Shown here in pieces: positions 54,077 to 62,449 of a stretch of 64,000 nucleotides of DNA; positions within the stretch are counted from its first letter, which is position 1, and each line of letters begins with the position of its first letter. The stretch is taken from the NCBI RefSeq assembly GCF_003860345.1, contig NZ_CP034179.1:4014001-4078000 (forward strand). Reading direction: 5' to 3'. The notes beneath the pieces are model-generated. The model searched no databases. It had not been told where the DNA came from and was given only the letters and a program-made list of their open reading frames with translations. The position numbers and the translations under genes are program-made. Source of the DNA: Caenibius tardaugens NBRC 16725. Lineage in GTDB: Bacteria; Pseudomonadota; Alphaproteobacteria; Sphingomonadales; Sphingomonadaceae.

Positions 54077-55278
54077 AATTCGGCATTGATCGCCTGCTGG
54101 CAGACCCGGAACTCCGCAAACCACTTATCGGCAAACGCGTGGCGTTGGTTGCCCATCCCGCATCCGTAACGGAAGGTCTGGTGCATTCTCTGGATGCACT
54201 TGCCGAATGTCCCGATATCACCCTTGCGGCCGCCTTCGGGCCGCAGCATGGGCTGAAAGGCGACAAGCAGGACAATATGGTCGAGACGGCTGATGAACGG
54301 GATCCGGTTTACGGTATCCCGGTTTTCAGCCTTTATGGGGAAGTGCGCCGTCCCAGCCCGGCGATGATGGATACGGCGGATGTGTTCCTGTTTGATTTGC
54401 AGGATCTCGGTTGCCGTATCTACACGTTCGTGACCACGCTGCTCTATATGCTGGAAGCGGCCGCAGCACAGGGCAAGAGTGTCTGGGTGCTGGACCGCCC
54501 GAACCCGGCAGGCAGGCAGGTAGAAGGAACCGTGCTTCTGCCGGGGCAGGAAAGTTTCGTCGGGGCAGGGCCGATGGTCATGCGGCACGGGCTCACGCTG
54601 GGCGAAATGGGCTACTGGTTCATCGATCACTTCAAGCTGGATGTGGATTATCGCGTGATTGCGATGGATGGATGGCAGCCCGATAGTGCCAACGGGTTTG
54701 GCTGGCCGGAAAGCCGCATCTGGATCAATCCAAGCCCCAATGCCGCCAATCTCAACATGGCGCGTGCCTATGCGGGGACCGTGATGCTGGAAGGCACCAC
54801 GCTGAGCGAAGGCCGCGGCACGACGCGCCCGCTGGAAGTGTTGTTCGGTGCGCCAGATATCGATGCCGGTAAAGTTCTGCCGGAGATGCAACGCATTGCG
54901 CCCGAATGGCTGGCCGGTTGCGCCGTTCGGCCCTGTTGGTTCGAGCCGACATTCCACAAACATCAGGGCAGATTATGCAGCGCTCTGATGATCCATGCGG
55001 AAGGGCGTTTTTACGATCATCAGGCGTTCCGCCCCTGGCGATTGCAGGCACTGGCGTTCAAGGCCATCCGCGCGCTCTATCCCGATTACCCGATCTGGCG
55101 CGATTTCCCTTACGAGTATGAATTTGATCGGCTCGCCATTGATGTGATCAACGGTGGACCGGCGCTGCGCGAATGGGTGGATAACAGCCAATCGGCGCCG
55201 GGCGATCTGGATCGCGTGGCCGGTGCCGATGAAGGCCGCTGGGCGGAAGAGATCGCGCCTTTCCTGCTCTATCCGTAA
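54073..55278 (+). CDS. namZ: NamZ-type exo-beta-N-acetylmuramidase (DUF1343)
   Basis: 401 residues from the ATG at 54073. DUF1343 landmarks: VALVAHPASVTEGLVHSLDA, FGPQHGLKGDKQDNMVET, VFLFDLQDLGCRIYTFVTTL, VLDRPNPAGRQVEGTVLLPG and EGTTLSEGRGTTRPLEVLFG. In the characterised member this family removes terminal MurNAc in peptidoglycan recycling. No signal peptide is seen, unlike the exported Bacillus enzyme, so it may act on cytoplasmic or imported fragments. The gene symbol follows family naming. Confidence 0.85.
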   Translation: MKFGIDRLLADPELRKPLIGKRVALVAHPASVTEGLVHSLDALAECPDITLAAAFGPQHGLKGDKQDNMVETADERDPVYGIPVFSLYGEVRRPSPAMMDTADVFLFDLQDLGCRIYTFVTTLLYMLEAAAAQGKSVWVLDRPNPAGRQVEGTVLLPGQESFVGAGPMVMRHGLTLGEMGYWFIDHFKLDVDYRVIAMDGWQPDSANGFGWPESRIWINPSPNAANLNMARAYAGTVMLEGTTLSEGRGTTRPLEVLFGAPDIDAGKVLPEMQRIAPEWLAGCAVRPCWFEPTFHKHQGRLCSALMIHAEGRFYDHQAFRPWRLQALAFKAIRALYPDYPIWRDFPYEYEFDRLAIDVINGGPALREWVDNSQSAPGDLDRVAGADEGRWAEEIAPFLLYP

Positions 55279-55288
55279 TCGGCCCTAT

Positions 55289-56470
55289 TCAGTGCTTCTT
55301 GCGCGTAAGTTCGCGCATTGCGCTGTCGAGGCCATCCAGGCTCAACGGATACATCCGGTCGCCGAACAGTTGCCGGATGATCGTGGTGGACTGGCTATAG
55401 CTCCAGTAATCCGGCTGCACAGGATTGAGCCAGACGGTTGCGGGATAGGTATGCAAGACCCGCTCCAGCCAGACGGCACCGGCTTCCTCGTTCATATGTT
55501 CGACGGAACCGCCGGGATAGCTGATCTCGTAAGGGCTCATCGCCGCGTCACCGACAAAGATCACTTTGTAGTCATGACCGTACTTGTGAAGAATATCCCA
55601 GGTCGATGTGCGTTCCTGCCAACGCCGGTGGTTGTTCTGCCATACGCCCTCGTAAAGGCAGTTGTGGAAGTAGAAGAACTCGAGATTCTTGAACTCGGTG
55701 GTTGCTGCGCTGAACAGTTCTTCCACCAGTCTGATATAGGGGTCCATTGATCCCCCGACATCGAGAAACAGCAAGACTTTCACAGCATTATGCCGTTCCG
55801 GGCGCATGTGAATGTCGAGATAGCCCTGCCGTGCGGTACCACGGATGGTGGCGTCGAGATCAAGCTCGTCCGCAGCACCTTCGCGCGCAAACCGGCGCAG
55901 GCGGCGCAGTGCAACCTTGATGTTACGGGTACCCAGTTCACGCGTGTTGTCGAGATTGGCAAACTCGCGCTTTTCCCAAACCTTTATCGCGCGTTTGTGC
56001 CGGCTTTCCCCGCCAATGCGAACGCCTTCGGGATTGTAACCGGAATTGCCGAAAGGGCTGGTCCCCCCGGTGCCGATCCATTTGTTTCCGCCCTGATGGC
56101 GGCCTTGCTGTTCCTCCAGCCGCTTCTTCAGGGTTTCCATGATCTCGTCCCAACTGCCGAGGGCTTCGATCTTTTCCATTTCTTCCGGGCTCAGGAATTT
56201 TTCCGCGACCGCCTTCAGCCATTCTTCCGGAATATCGACGGGTTGCTGGCCGTAATCGCTGAAAATCCCCTTGAAGACCTTCTGAAAAACTTGATCGAAG
56301 CGATCAAGAAGGCCTTCATCTTTCACGTAAATTGATCGGGAAAGGTAATAGAATGCCTCCGGCGTCTGCTCGATCACGTTGCGATCCAGCGCTTCCAGCA
56401 GAACGAGATGTTCCTTCAGGCTGGCCTTGATGCCCGCGGATCGCAGTTCATCGAGAAAGTTCAGAAACAA
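55289..56470 (-). CDS. VWA-domain protein (CoxE/ViaA-like)
   Basis: 393 residues from a TTG at 56470 with AAAGGAATAAG upstream. The C-terminal half is a von Willebrand A domain with the metal site VLLFLDVGGSMDPYIRLVEE and GHDYKVIFVGDAAMSPYE. The N-terminal half is helical with FQKVFKGIFSDYG and a central Gly-rich linker. CoxE/ViaA proteins work with MoxR ATPases as metal-insertion or assembly chaperones. The partner MoxR gene is directly upstream on the same strand (72 bases). The client is unknown. Confidence 0.9.
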   Translation of the reverse strand: MFLNFLDELRSAGIKASLKEHLVLLEALDRNVIEQTPEAFYYLSRSIYVKDEGLLDRFDQVFQKVFKGIFSDYGQQPVDIPEEWLKAVAEKFLSPEEMEKIEALGSWDEIMETLKKRLEEQQGRHQGGNKWIGTGGTSPFGNSGYNPEGVRIGGESRHKRAIKVWEKREFANLDNTRELGTRNIKVALRRLRRFAREGAADELDLDATIRGTARQGYLDIHMRPERHNAVKVLLFLDVGGSMDPYIRLVEELFSAATTEFKNLEFFYFHNCLYEGVWQNNHRRWQERTSTWDILHKYGHDYKVIFVGDAAMSPYEISYPGGSVEHMNEEAGAVWLERVLHTYPATVWLNPVQPDYWSYSQSTTIIRQLFGDRMYPLSLDGLDSAMRELTRKKH

Positions 56471-56542
56471 GGCTTATTCCTTTGATCCGGCCGGAACGAT
56501 GGTAGCTGGTGCCAAAGCTGGCCCGCACTGGCGATGAGGCCC

Positions 56543-57391
56543 CTAACGCTCCCGACGTGCCATGAAGGCGAGACGTTCGAACATCATGATATCCTGTTCG
56601 TTCTTGAGCAGCGCGCCATGCAGAGGCGGGATCGCCTTGGTCGGATCACGATTTTGCAGGACATCGAGCGGCATATCCTCGACCAGCAGCAGCTTCAGCC
56701 AATCGAGCAGTTCCGATGTGCTGGGCTTTTTCTTGAGACCAGGCACCTCACGCAGTTCATAGAACATTTCCATGGCCTTGGTAACGAGCTGCTTCTGTAT
56801 CCCGGGGAAGTGCACTTCCACGATTTCGCGCATCGTGTCGGGATCGGGGAATTTGATGTAGTGGAAGAAGCAGCGCCGCAGAAACGCGTCCGGCAGTTCT
56901 TTCTCGTTGTTCGACGTGATGACGACGATCGGGCGCTCCTTCGCCTCAATCCGCTCCTGCGTTTCGTAAACGTCGAAGCTCATGCGATCGAGTTCCTGCA
57001 ACAGATCGTTGGGGAATTCGATATCTGCCTTGTCGATTTCGTCGATCAACAGAACAGGAAGGCGTTCCGCGGTGAAGGCTTCCCAGAGCTTGCCCTTCTT
57101 GATGTAATTGCGGATGTCGTGCACCCGTTCTTCACCCAGTTGTCCATCGCGCAAACGGGCCACGGCATCGTATTCATAGAGCCCTTGCTGGGCTTTGGTC
57201 GTGCTTTTCACGTTCCATTCGATCAGCGGGGCATCGATGGCTTTCGAAATCTCGTGCGCAAGAACGGTCTTGCCCGTGCCCGGCTCCCCTTTAACGAGAA
57301 GCGGACGGCGCAATGTCACCGCCGCGTTTACCGCAACCTTGAGATCGTCGGTTGCAACGTAATTCCGGGTTCCCTCGAAACGTGTTGTCAT
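56543..57391 (-). CDS. MoxR-family AAA+ ATPase
   Basis: 282 residues from the ATG at 57391. Walker A is PLLVKGEPGTGKTVLAHEIS, Walker B VLLIDEIDKADIEFPN, sensor 1 IVVITSNNEKELPDAFLRRC, and the lid LRRCFFHYIKFPDPDTMREI. MoxR ATPases pair with VWA proteins in assembly of metalloenzymes or envelope complexes. It is the first gene of the pair. The upstream 419 bases hold a promoter-like site on the other strand. Confidence 0.93.
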   Translation of the reverse strand: MTTRFEGTRNYVATDDLKVAVNAAVTLRRPLLVKGEPGTGKTVLAHEISKAIDAPLIEWNVKSTTKAQQGLYEYDAVARLRDGQLGEERVHDIRNYIKKGKLWEAFTAERLPVLLIDEIDKADIEFPNDLLQELDRMSFDVYETQERIEAKERPIVVITSNNEKELPDAFLRRCFFHYIKFPDPDTMREIVEVHFPGIQKQLVTKAMEMFYELREVPGLKKKPSTSELLDWLKLLLVEDMPLDVLQNRDPTKAIPPLHGALLKNEQDIMMFERLAFMARRER

Positions 57392-57606
57392 GCGCAAAGC
57401 ATCCTTATCAGTCCGGACGAGATCTGGCGCGCCGGAACGCCTGTCATTTTTACGAATCGCACCCGTTTACCGCAAAGAAAATGGGCCGGTCACACCGATG
57501 CCATGGCAGGACAATCAGCATACGCCAAGCGGTGCCGGCAAACTGCGGGCAGGGCAGAGAATCTGCCCATTTCGCGTCGATGCAACTTTGTTACAAAATG
57601 CCCTGT

Positions 57607-57635
57607 TTGCAATTGGATGCAAGGATACCTATACT
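57607..57635 (+). promoter_or_regulatory. sigma-70-type promoter with structured leader
   Basis: TTGCAA (57607-57612), a 17-base spacer and TATACT (57630-57635) form a good housekeeping promoter with start near 57642. The 175-base leader to the next ATG holds hairpins: CATCGG/CCGATG around ATGATG near 57713, and GCCC-AAAT-GGGC with an extended GCT/AGC base near 57675. The rest of the 57398-57816 gap shows no supported gene. Either a long 5' leader for the DUF465 gene or a small RNA. Confidence 0.5.
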
Positions 57636-57816
57636 GAATTTGCGGACCGGGCCCCTCTGGCGCGGCATGCTGGCCCAAATGGGCAGCCTGTCACGTGATG
57701 TCGGACCGCATCGGATGATGCCGATGTCTGGGTCCGGGTTTCCCCTCCTCCTTCCCTGATTCTGGCTCGGCACATCCGATCGAACGTACATCTCGTTTCG
57801 ATAGGGAGCATACGCT

Positions 57817-57999
57817 ATGCCCGATTTTGTTTATCGCCTGATGGAACGGCACCAGAAACTCGACGCGTTGCTGCGCCACGCCCAAATGCGCAAAATTCCG
57901 AACGCGTTTGAGATTTTGCGTATCAAAACGCTGAAGCAGGAAAACGGAAAACGCCTCAATACCCTGTTGGGATGGCATGGTGAGCAGGCGATCTGCTGA
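57817..57999 (+). CDS. DUF465/YdcH-family small protein
   Basis: 60 residues with GGGAGC before the ATG. The YdcH pattern is clear: FVYRLMERHQKLDALLRHAQ, then the basic IRIKTLKQENGKRLN-like end (EILRIKTLKQENGKRLNTLL). Members form helical hairpins of unknown role and are frequent in proteobacteria. A terminator-like hairpin follows at 58015. Confidence 0.82.
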   Translation: MPDFVYRLMERHQKLDALLRHAQMRKIPNAFEILRIKTLKQENGKRLNTLLGWHGEQAIC

Positions 58000-58014
58000 C
58001 CCGTTGATACTATC

Positions 58015-58040
58015 GCCGGTGCCATTCAAGTGGCGCCGGC
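58015..58040 (+). terminator. hairpin between the DUF465 and TerC genes
   Basis: GCCGGTGCCA (58015-58024) pairs with TGGCGCCGGC (58031-58040) through one G-U, 6-base loop. TCATTGCATT follows, so termination is probably weak or partial. Confidence 0.55.
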
Positions 58041-58076
58041 TCATTGCATTCACCCGAACGAGCAAGGCGCGTTTTC

Positions 58077-59066
58077 ATGGAATTCCTGTTTCAAGACTGG
58101 CTGGGAACCCCAGTCTGGTTCTGGGCGGCATTTGTCGCCATCGTGCTCGCACTGACCGCATTCGATCTTGGCGTCCTGCACAAGGACGACAAGGAAATGG
58201 GCGTGCGGGAATCACTGGGTCTGTCCGTTTTCTACATTTCGATCGCCCTGATATTCGGGCTTTGGGTGTGGTACGCCAAAGGGGCAGACCTTGGCATGAA
58301 GTACTACACCGGCTTTTTCATCGAGAAGGCGCTGTCCATCGACAATGTCTTCATCATATCGCTGATATTCGGCTTTTTCGCTATTCCGCGGCAGTATCAA
58401 TATCGCGCGCTGCTATGGGGTATTCTCGCGGTTATCGTTCTGCGCGGCATCATGATCGCAGCAGGCGCTGCACTGGTTCAGGAATTCTACTGGACGCTGT
58501 ACATCTTTGCGGCATTCCTGATCATAACCGGCCTGCGCATGCTCTGGACAGCGGATCACGAGCCCGATCTTGCCAATAACAAGGCGATCCGCTGGCTGTC
58601 ACGCCATATGCGTGTGACCAAGGAACATCACGGCCGCCACTTTCTGGTGAAGGAAAAGGATGAACGCACGGGGAAGCTGGTGACGGCGGCAACGCCCCTG
58701 TTTCTGGCGCTGATCGTCATCAATATTGCGGATCTGGTGTTCGCGGTGGACTCGGTCCCGGCAATTTTTGCGATCACCACGGACACCTTCATCGTCTACA
58801 CGTCGAACATCATGGCTATCCTTGGCCTGCGCGCCCTGTACTTCGCGCTCGCAGCGATGATTCACCGCTTCGATTACCTGAAGTACGCTCTCGCGCTGGT
58901 GCTGGTGTTCATTGGCTCGAAGATATTCATCGGGGATTTTCTGACCGAAAGCGGCAAGGTGCACCCCGGTATCAGTCTCGGCGTGACATTTGGGCTTATT
59001 GCAGGCGGTGTCCTCTGGTCCTTGTGGAAGACACGCGAAGGAGGAGAGGCAGCGCAGAACGTTTGA
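58077..59066 (+). CDS. TerC-family membrane protein
   Basis: 329 residues from the ATG at 58077. It has about eight membrane segments with TerC/Alx hallmarks: FWAAFVAIVLALTAFDLGVL, FFIEKALSIDNVFIISLIFG, LALIVINIADLVFAVDSVPA and SNIMAILGLRALYFALAAMI. Acidic residues within the membrane (ALSIDNVF, FAVDSVPA) are the putative metal sites. Relatives export manganese or take part in tellurite resistance and calcium handling. A manganese riboswitch was not seen upstream. Confidence 0.92.
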   Translation: MEFLFQDWLGTPVWFWAAFVAIVLALTAFDLGVLHKDDKEMGVRESLGLSVFYISIALIFGLWVWYAKGADLGMKYYTGFFIEKALSIDNVFIISLIFGFFAIPRQYQYRALLWGILAVIVLRGIMIAAGAALVQEFYWTLYIFAAFLIITGLRMLWTADHEPDLANNKAIRWLSRHMRVTKEHHGRHFLVKEKDERTGKLVTAATPLFLALIVINIADLVFAVDSVPAIFAITTDTFIVYTSNIMAILGLRALYFALAAMIHRFDYLKYALALVLVFIGSKIFIGDFLTESGKVHPGISLGVTFGLIAGGVLWSLWKTREGGEAAQNV

Positions 59067-59171
59067 TCTGACGCTATTCTGCTATCGGCATCGATCGCAG
59101 AACACCTGTCCACTGTCGTGTTTTAACATGCCAATGGACAGGTGACTGCGTTCGGGGCAGATGTCGGGCCT

Positions 59172-60377
59172 ATGGGGATCGATTTCTTTCAAAATGCCGA
59201 TTGGCTGAACAGAGAACGGATTCGCCGCTATCTTGCCATCTTCGCTGCACTCAATGTGGGCACTCTGGCGTTGCTGGTCGCCACGGCGCATGATGGTATC
59301 GATCGGAACGGTTTTTTAATCGGGTCGGATTTTCTCAGTTTCTGGACCGTCGGGCATATGTTGTTGGGCCAAAATCCAGCAGCGGTATACAATACGGTGG
59401 CCCATGTTCTGGCGCAGCGTGAGTTTTACGTACAAGAGGGCACCTATACGGCATTTTTTTACCCGCCATCATTCCTGCTCTTCTGCTATCCATTCGGATT
59501 TCTATCCTATTTTCCGGCATTGATCACCTGGATCGGTGCAACCGGTCTGGCATGGTTGTGGACGGTGAGGCAGTGGCTCAAGGTGTTCTCACTCACACCG
59601 TCAGTTTGGTTGCTGGCACTGGCATTTCCCCCGTCACTCATCACCATTACGCATGGACAGACATCGTTCCTGATCGCGGCCTTGCTGGGCTACGGAACCT
59701 TAAAGGTGCGCGAACGGCCTGCGATCGCGGGTATATGTTTCGGACTGGCAACGATAAAGCCACAGTTCGGGGTCTTGATTCCTCTTGTTCTGGTGTTGAC
59801 GGGAGAATGGCGTGTCATCCTCGTCGCCGGGGCGACGGCGATTGCCATGGCCCTCGCGGCAGCTTTGGCATTCGGCCCTGAAACCTGGCTCGCCTGGATG
59901 GCTATCAGCGAAAATGCACAAGCTGCAATGACCAATGGGGCGGTCGGGTTCGCCAAAATGCAAAGCCCGCTCGCAGCGGCACGTCTGCTCGGCATGCCGG
60001 TGACCGTGGCGTATGCTGCCCAGATTGTGATCGTTGGAGGAGTGGTTCTTGCCCTTGTCAGGGCGTGTTGGCAGCAGACATATAACCTATCGCTGGGTGC
60101 CGCGATGCTTGCAGGCGCACCTCTGACGACTCCGTTTGTCCTGGATTATGATCTGACAATACTTGTTTTCCCTTTGATCGCCCTAGCGGCCAATCCGACC
60201 CATAGGCCGTGGGAGAAGATCATTATCGCGGCCGCCTTCGCGGCTCCGGCGTTTTCCCGGCCTCTGGCGATTTACATCGGCATTCCCATTATGCCGCTCG
60301 TCCTTATCGCCTTGTTCACAATTGCCGCGCGTCGGGCCATAACAGAGCGGACCAGTATGGCCACAGCGCCGGTTTGA
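59172..60377 (+). CDS. GT87/DUF2029 family mannosyltransferase-like membrane protein
   Basis: 401 residues from the ATG at 59172; a GTG at 59142 would add 10. About nine membrane segments. The early loop SDFLSFWTVGHMLLGQNPAA (Asp-x-x-x-Phe/Trp) and GTYTAFFYPPSFLLFCYPFG match the catalytic loop region of GT-C polyprenol-phosphate-mannose transferases. HGQTSFLIAALLGYG and ATIKPQFGVLIPLVLVL follow in family order. It probably adds a sugar to a lipid or glycan outside the membrane. Confidence 0.82.
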   Translation: MGIDFFQNADWLNRERIRRYLAIFAALNVGTLALLVATAHDGIDRNGFLIGSDFLSFWTVGHMLLGQNPAAVYNTVAHVLAQREFYVQEGTYTAFFYPPSFLLFCYPFGFLSYFPALITWIGATGLAWLWTVRQWLKVFSLTPSVWLLALAFPPSLITITHGQTSFLIAALLGYGTLKVRERPAIAGICFGLATIKPQFGVLIPLVLVLTGEWRVILVAGATAIAMALAAALAFGPETWLAWMAISENAQAAMTNGAVGFAKMQSPLAAARLLGMPVTVAYAAQIVIVGGVVLALVRACWQQTYNLSLGAAMLAGAPLTTPFVLDYDLTILVFPLIALAANPTHRPWEKIIIAAAFAAPAFSRPLAIYIGIPIMPLVLIALFTIAARRAITERTSMATAPV

Positions 60378-60385
60378 TCATTGGA

Positions 60386-62362
60386 TCAGGCGTCGATCAG
60401 ATCGCGATCGATTTCACCAGCGCGGTTCTGGATGAAGTTGAAACGGTGTTCCGGATTGCGGCCCATCAGTTGATCGACCAGTTCCTTGATCGCCGCGCGT
60501 TGTTCAAATTCCGGGGGCAGCGTGATCCGCACAAGGCTGCGGCTGTCAGGAGACATGGTGGTTTCCCGCAATTGCTGCGGGTTCATTTCGCCGAGGCCCT
60601 TGAATCGCGCCACTTCGACTTTCTTACCCTTGAACACCGTCTGTTCCAGTTCGTCGCGGTGCGCGTCATCGCGGGCATAGACGCTCTCTTTACCCGCCGT
60701 CAGGCGATAGAGTGGCGGTTGGGCGAGAAACAGGTGCCCGCGACGGACAATTTCCGCCATTTCCTGGAAGAAGAACGTCATGAGCAATGTGGCGATATGG
60801 GCTCCATCGACATCGGCGTCAGTCATGATGATGATGCGATCATACCGCAGGTTTTCAGGATCGCAGTCCTTGCGGACACCGCACCCCAGAGCGAGAGTGA
60901 GATCAGCGATTTCCTGATTGGCGCGAATTTTGTCGGCGCTGGCTGAGGCAACGTTAAGGATTTTGCCACGGATTGGCAGAATTGCCTGTGTCTTGCGGTT
61001 GCGCGCCATCTTGGCGCTGCCACCGGCGGAATCGCCTTCGACGATGAACAGTTCCGATTCACCGTCCCCTTCGCCGGAACAGTCCGTCAATTTGCCGGGC
61101 AGGCGCAGTTTCTTGGCGTTGGTCGCGGTCTTGCGTTTGACCTCACGTTCCGCCTTTCGGCGCAGACGTTCGTCCATTCGCTCCATGACTTGCCCAAGCA
61201 AGGCCTTGCCGCGTTCCATGTTGTCCGCAAGGAAGTGGTCGAAATGATCGCGCACGGCATTTTCAACCAGTCGTGCCGCCTCGGGGGAGGTCAGGCGGTC
61301 TTTCGTCTGGCTCTGGAACTGAGGTTCGCGGATGAACACGGACAGCATGACTTCCGCACCGGTCATCACATCGTCTGCAGAGATTTCCTTGGCCTTTTTC
61401 TGCCCGACGAGTTCGCCGAAACCGCGCAGTCCCTTCGCCAGAGCTGCGCGCACACCCTGTTCGTGGGTGCCGCCGTCCGGTGTGGGCACCGTGTTGCAGT
61501 ACCAACTGGTGGCGCCATCCGACCACAGCGGCCAGGCGATGGCCCATTCTACGCGGCCCTGCTCGTCAGCAAAATCCTGTCTTCCAGAAAAGGGCTGGGC
61601 GGTCACGCATTCGCGATCACCAATCTGTTCGGACAAATGATCTGCGAGGCCGCCGGGGAACTGGAATACCGCTTCGGCCGGGACATCATCGGATGTGAGG
61701 CTGGGGGCACATTTCCAGCGGATTTCCACGCCGGCGAATAGATAGGCCTTGGACCGCGTCAGCCGAAACAGACGGGACGGCTTGAACTGCCGATCGCCAA
61801 AAATCTCCGGATCGGGCGTAAAGGCCACCGTTGTGCCACGCCGGTTGGGGGTTGCGCCAAGTTTCTGCAGTGGGCCCTGCGTGATGCCGCGCGCGAATTC
61901 CTGCGCGTAAAGCTGCCGGTCACGGGCCACCTCGACGCGGGTATGTACCGACAGGGCGTTGACAACGCTGACGCCAACGCCGTGCAAGCCGCCCGAGGTG
62001 GCATAGGCCTTGCCCGAGAACTTGCCGCCCGAATGCAGCGTGCACAGAATAACTTCGAGTGTGGATTTCCCCGGAAATTTGGGATGTTCATCAACCGGAA
62101 TACCCCGGCCATTGTCGCTGATGCTGAGCCGATTGCCTTCGCCCAGCGTCACTTCGATACGCGTAGCGTGGCCGGCAACCGCTTCGTCCATCGCATTGTC
62201 GAGCACTTCGGCCGCAAGATGATGCAACGCACGTTCATCCGTGCCCCCGATGTACATGCCAGGACGGCGACGGACAGGTTCCAGACCTTCCAGAACCTCA
62301 ATGGAGGAGGCATCGTAGTCACCACCGCCAGCGGGCAGCTTGTCGAACAGGTCGTCGCTCAT
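60386..62362 (-). CDS. parE: DNA topoisomerase IV subunit B
   Basis: 658 residues from the ATG at 62362. GHKL ATPase: AAEVLDNAMDEAVAGHATR, DNGRGIPVDEHPKFPG and SGGLHGVGVSVVNALSVHTR. TOPRIM: ELFIVEGDSAGGSAKMARN, AILPIRGKILNV and IIIMTDADVDGAHIATLLMT. The ending NPEHRFNFIQNRA is the ParE/GyrB tail. With ParC it decatenates daughter chromosomes. ParE and not GyrB is favoured by length (gyrase B is about 800-840 residues in this group). Confidence 0.95.
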   Translation of the reverse strand: MSDDLFDKLPAGGGDYDASSIEVLEGLEPVRRRPGMYIGGTDERALHHLAAEVLDNAMDEAVAGHATRIEVTLGEGNRLSISDNGRGIPVDEHPKFPGKSTLEVILCTLHSGGKFSGKAYATSGGLHGVGVSVVNALSVHTRVEVARDRQLYAQEFARGITQGPLQKLGATPNRRGTTVAFTPDPEIFGDRQFKPSRLFRLTRSKAYLFAGVEIRWKCAPSLTSDDVPAEAVFQFPGGLADHLSEQIGDRECVTAQPFSGRQDFADEQGRVEWAIAWPLWSDGATSWYCNTVPTPDGGTHEQGVRAALAKGLRGFGELVGQKKAKEISADDVMTGAEVMLSVFIREPQFQSQTKDRLTSPEAARLVENAVRDHFDHFLADNMERGKALLGQVMERMDERLRRKAEREVKRKTATNAKKLRLPGKLTDCSGEGDGESELFIVEGDSAGGSAKMARNRKTQAILPIRGKILNVASASADKIRANQEIADLTLALGCGVRKDCDPENLRYDRIIIMTDADVDGAHIATLLMTFFFQEMAEIVRRGHLFLAQPPLYRLTAGKESVYARDDAHRDELEQTVFKGKKVEVARFKGLGEMNPQQLRETTMSPDSRSLVRITLPPEFEQRAAIKELVDQLMGRNPEHRFNFIQNRAGEIDRDLIDA

Positions 62363-62449
62363 AACCTTGGCATACCCCGGAGATTCAGGCGCATTCAAGC
62401 GCCCGAAAAAGTTATCGTCAGAGTTAGGGGCAGAACAGGCTGTGCGTGC

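Noticed and set aside
57641-58076. Manganese (yybP-ykoY) riboswitch for the TerC gene
   Set aside because: TerC genes often carry one, but I found neither its conserved loops nor its helices in the leader; only unrelated hairpins.
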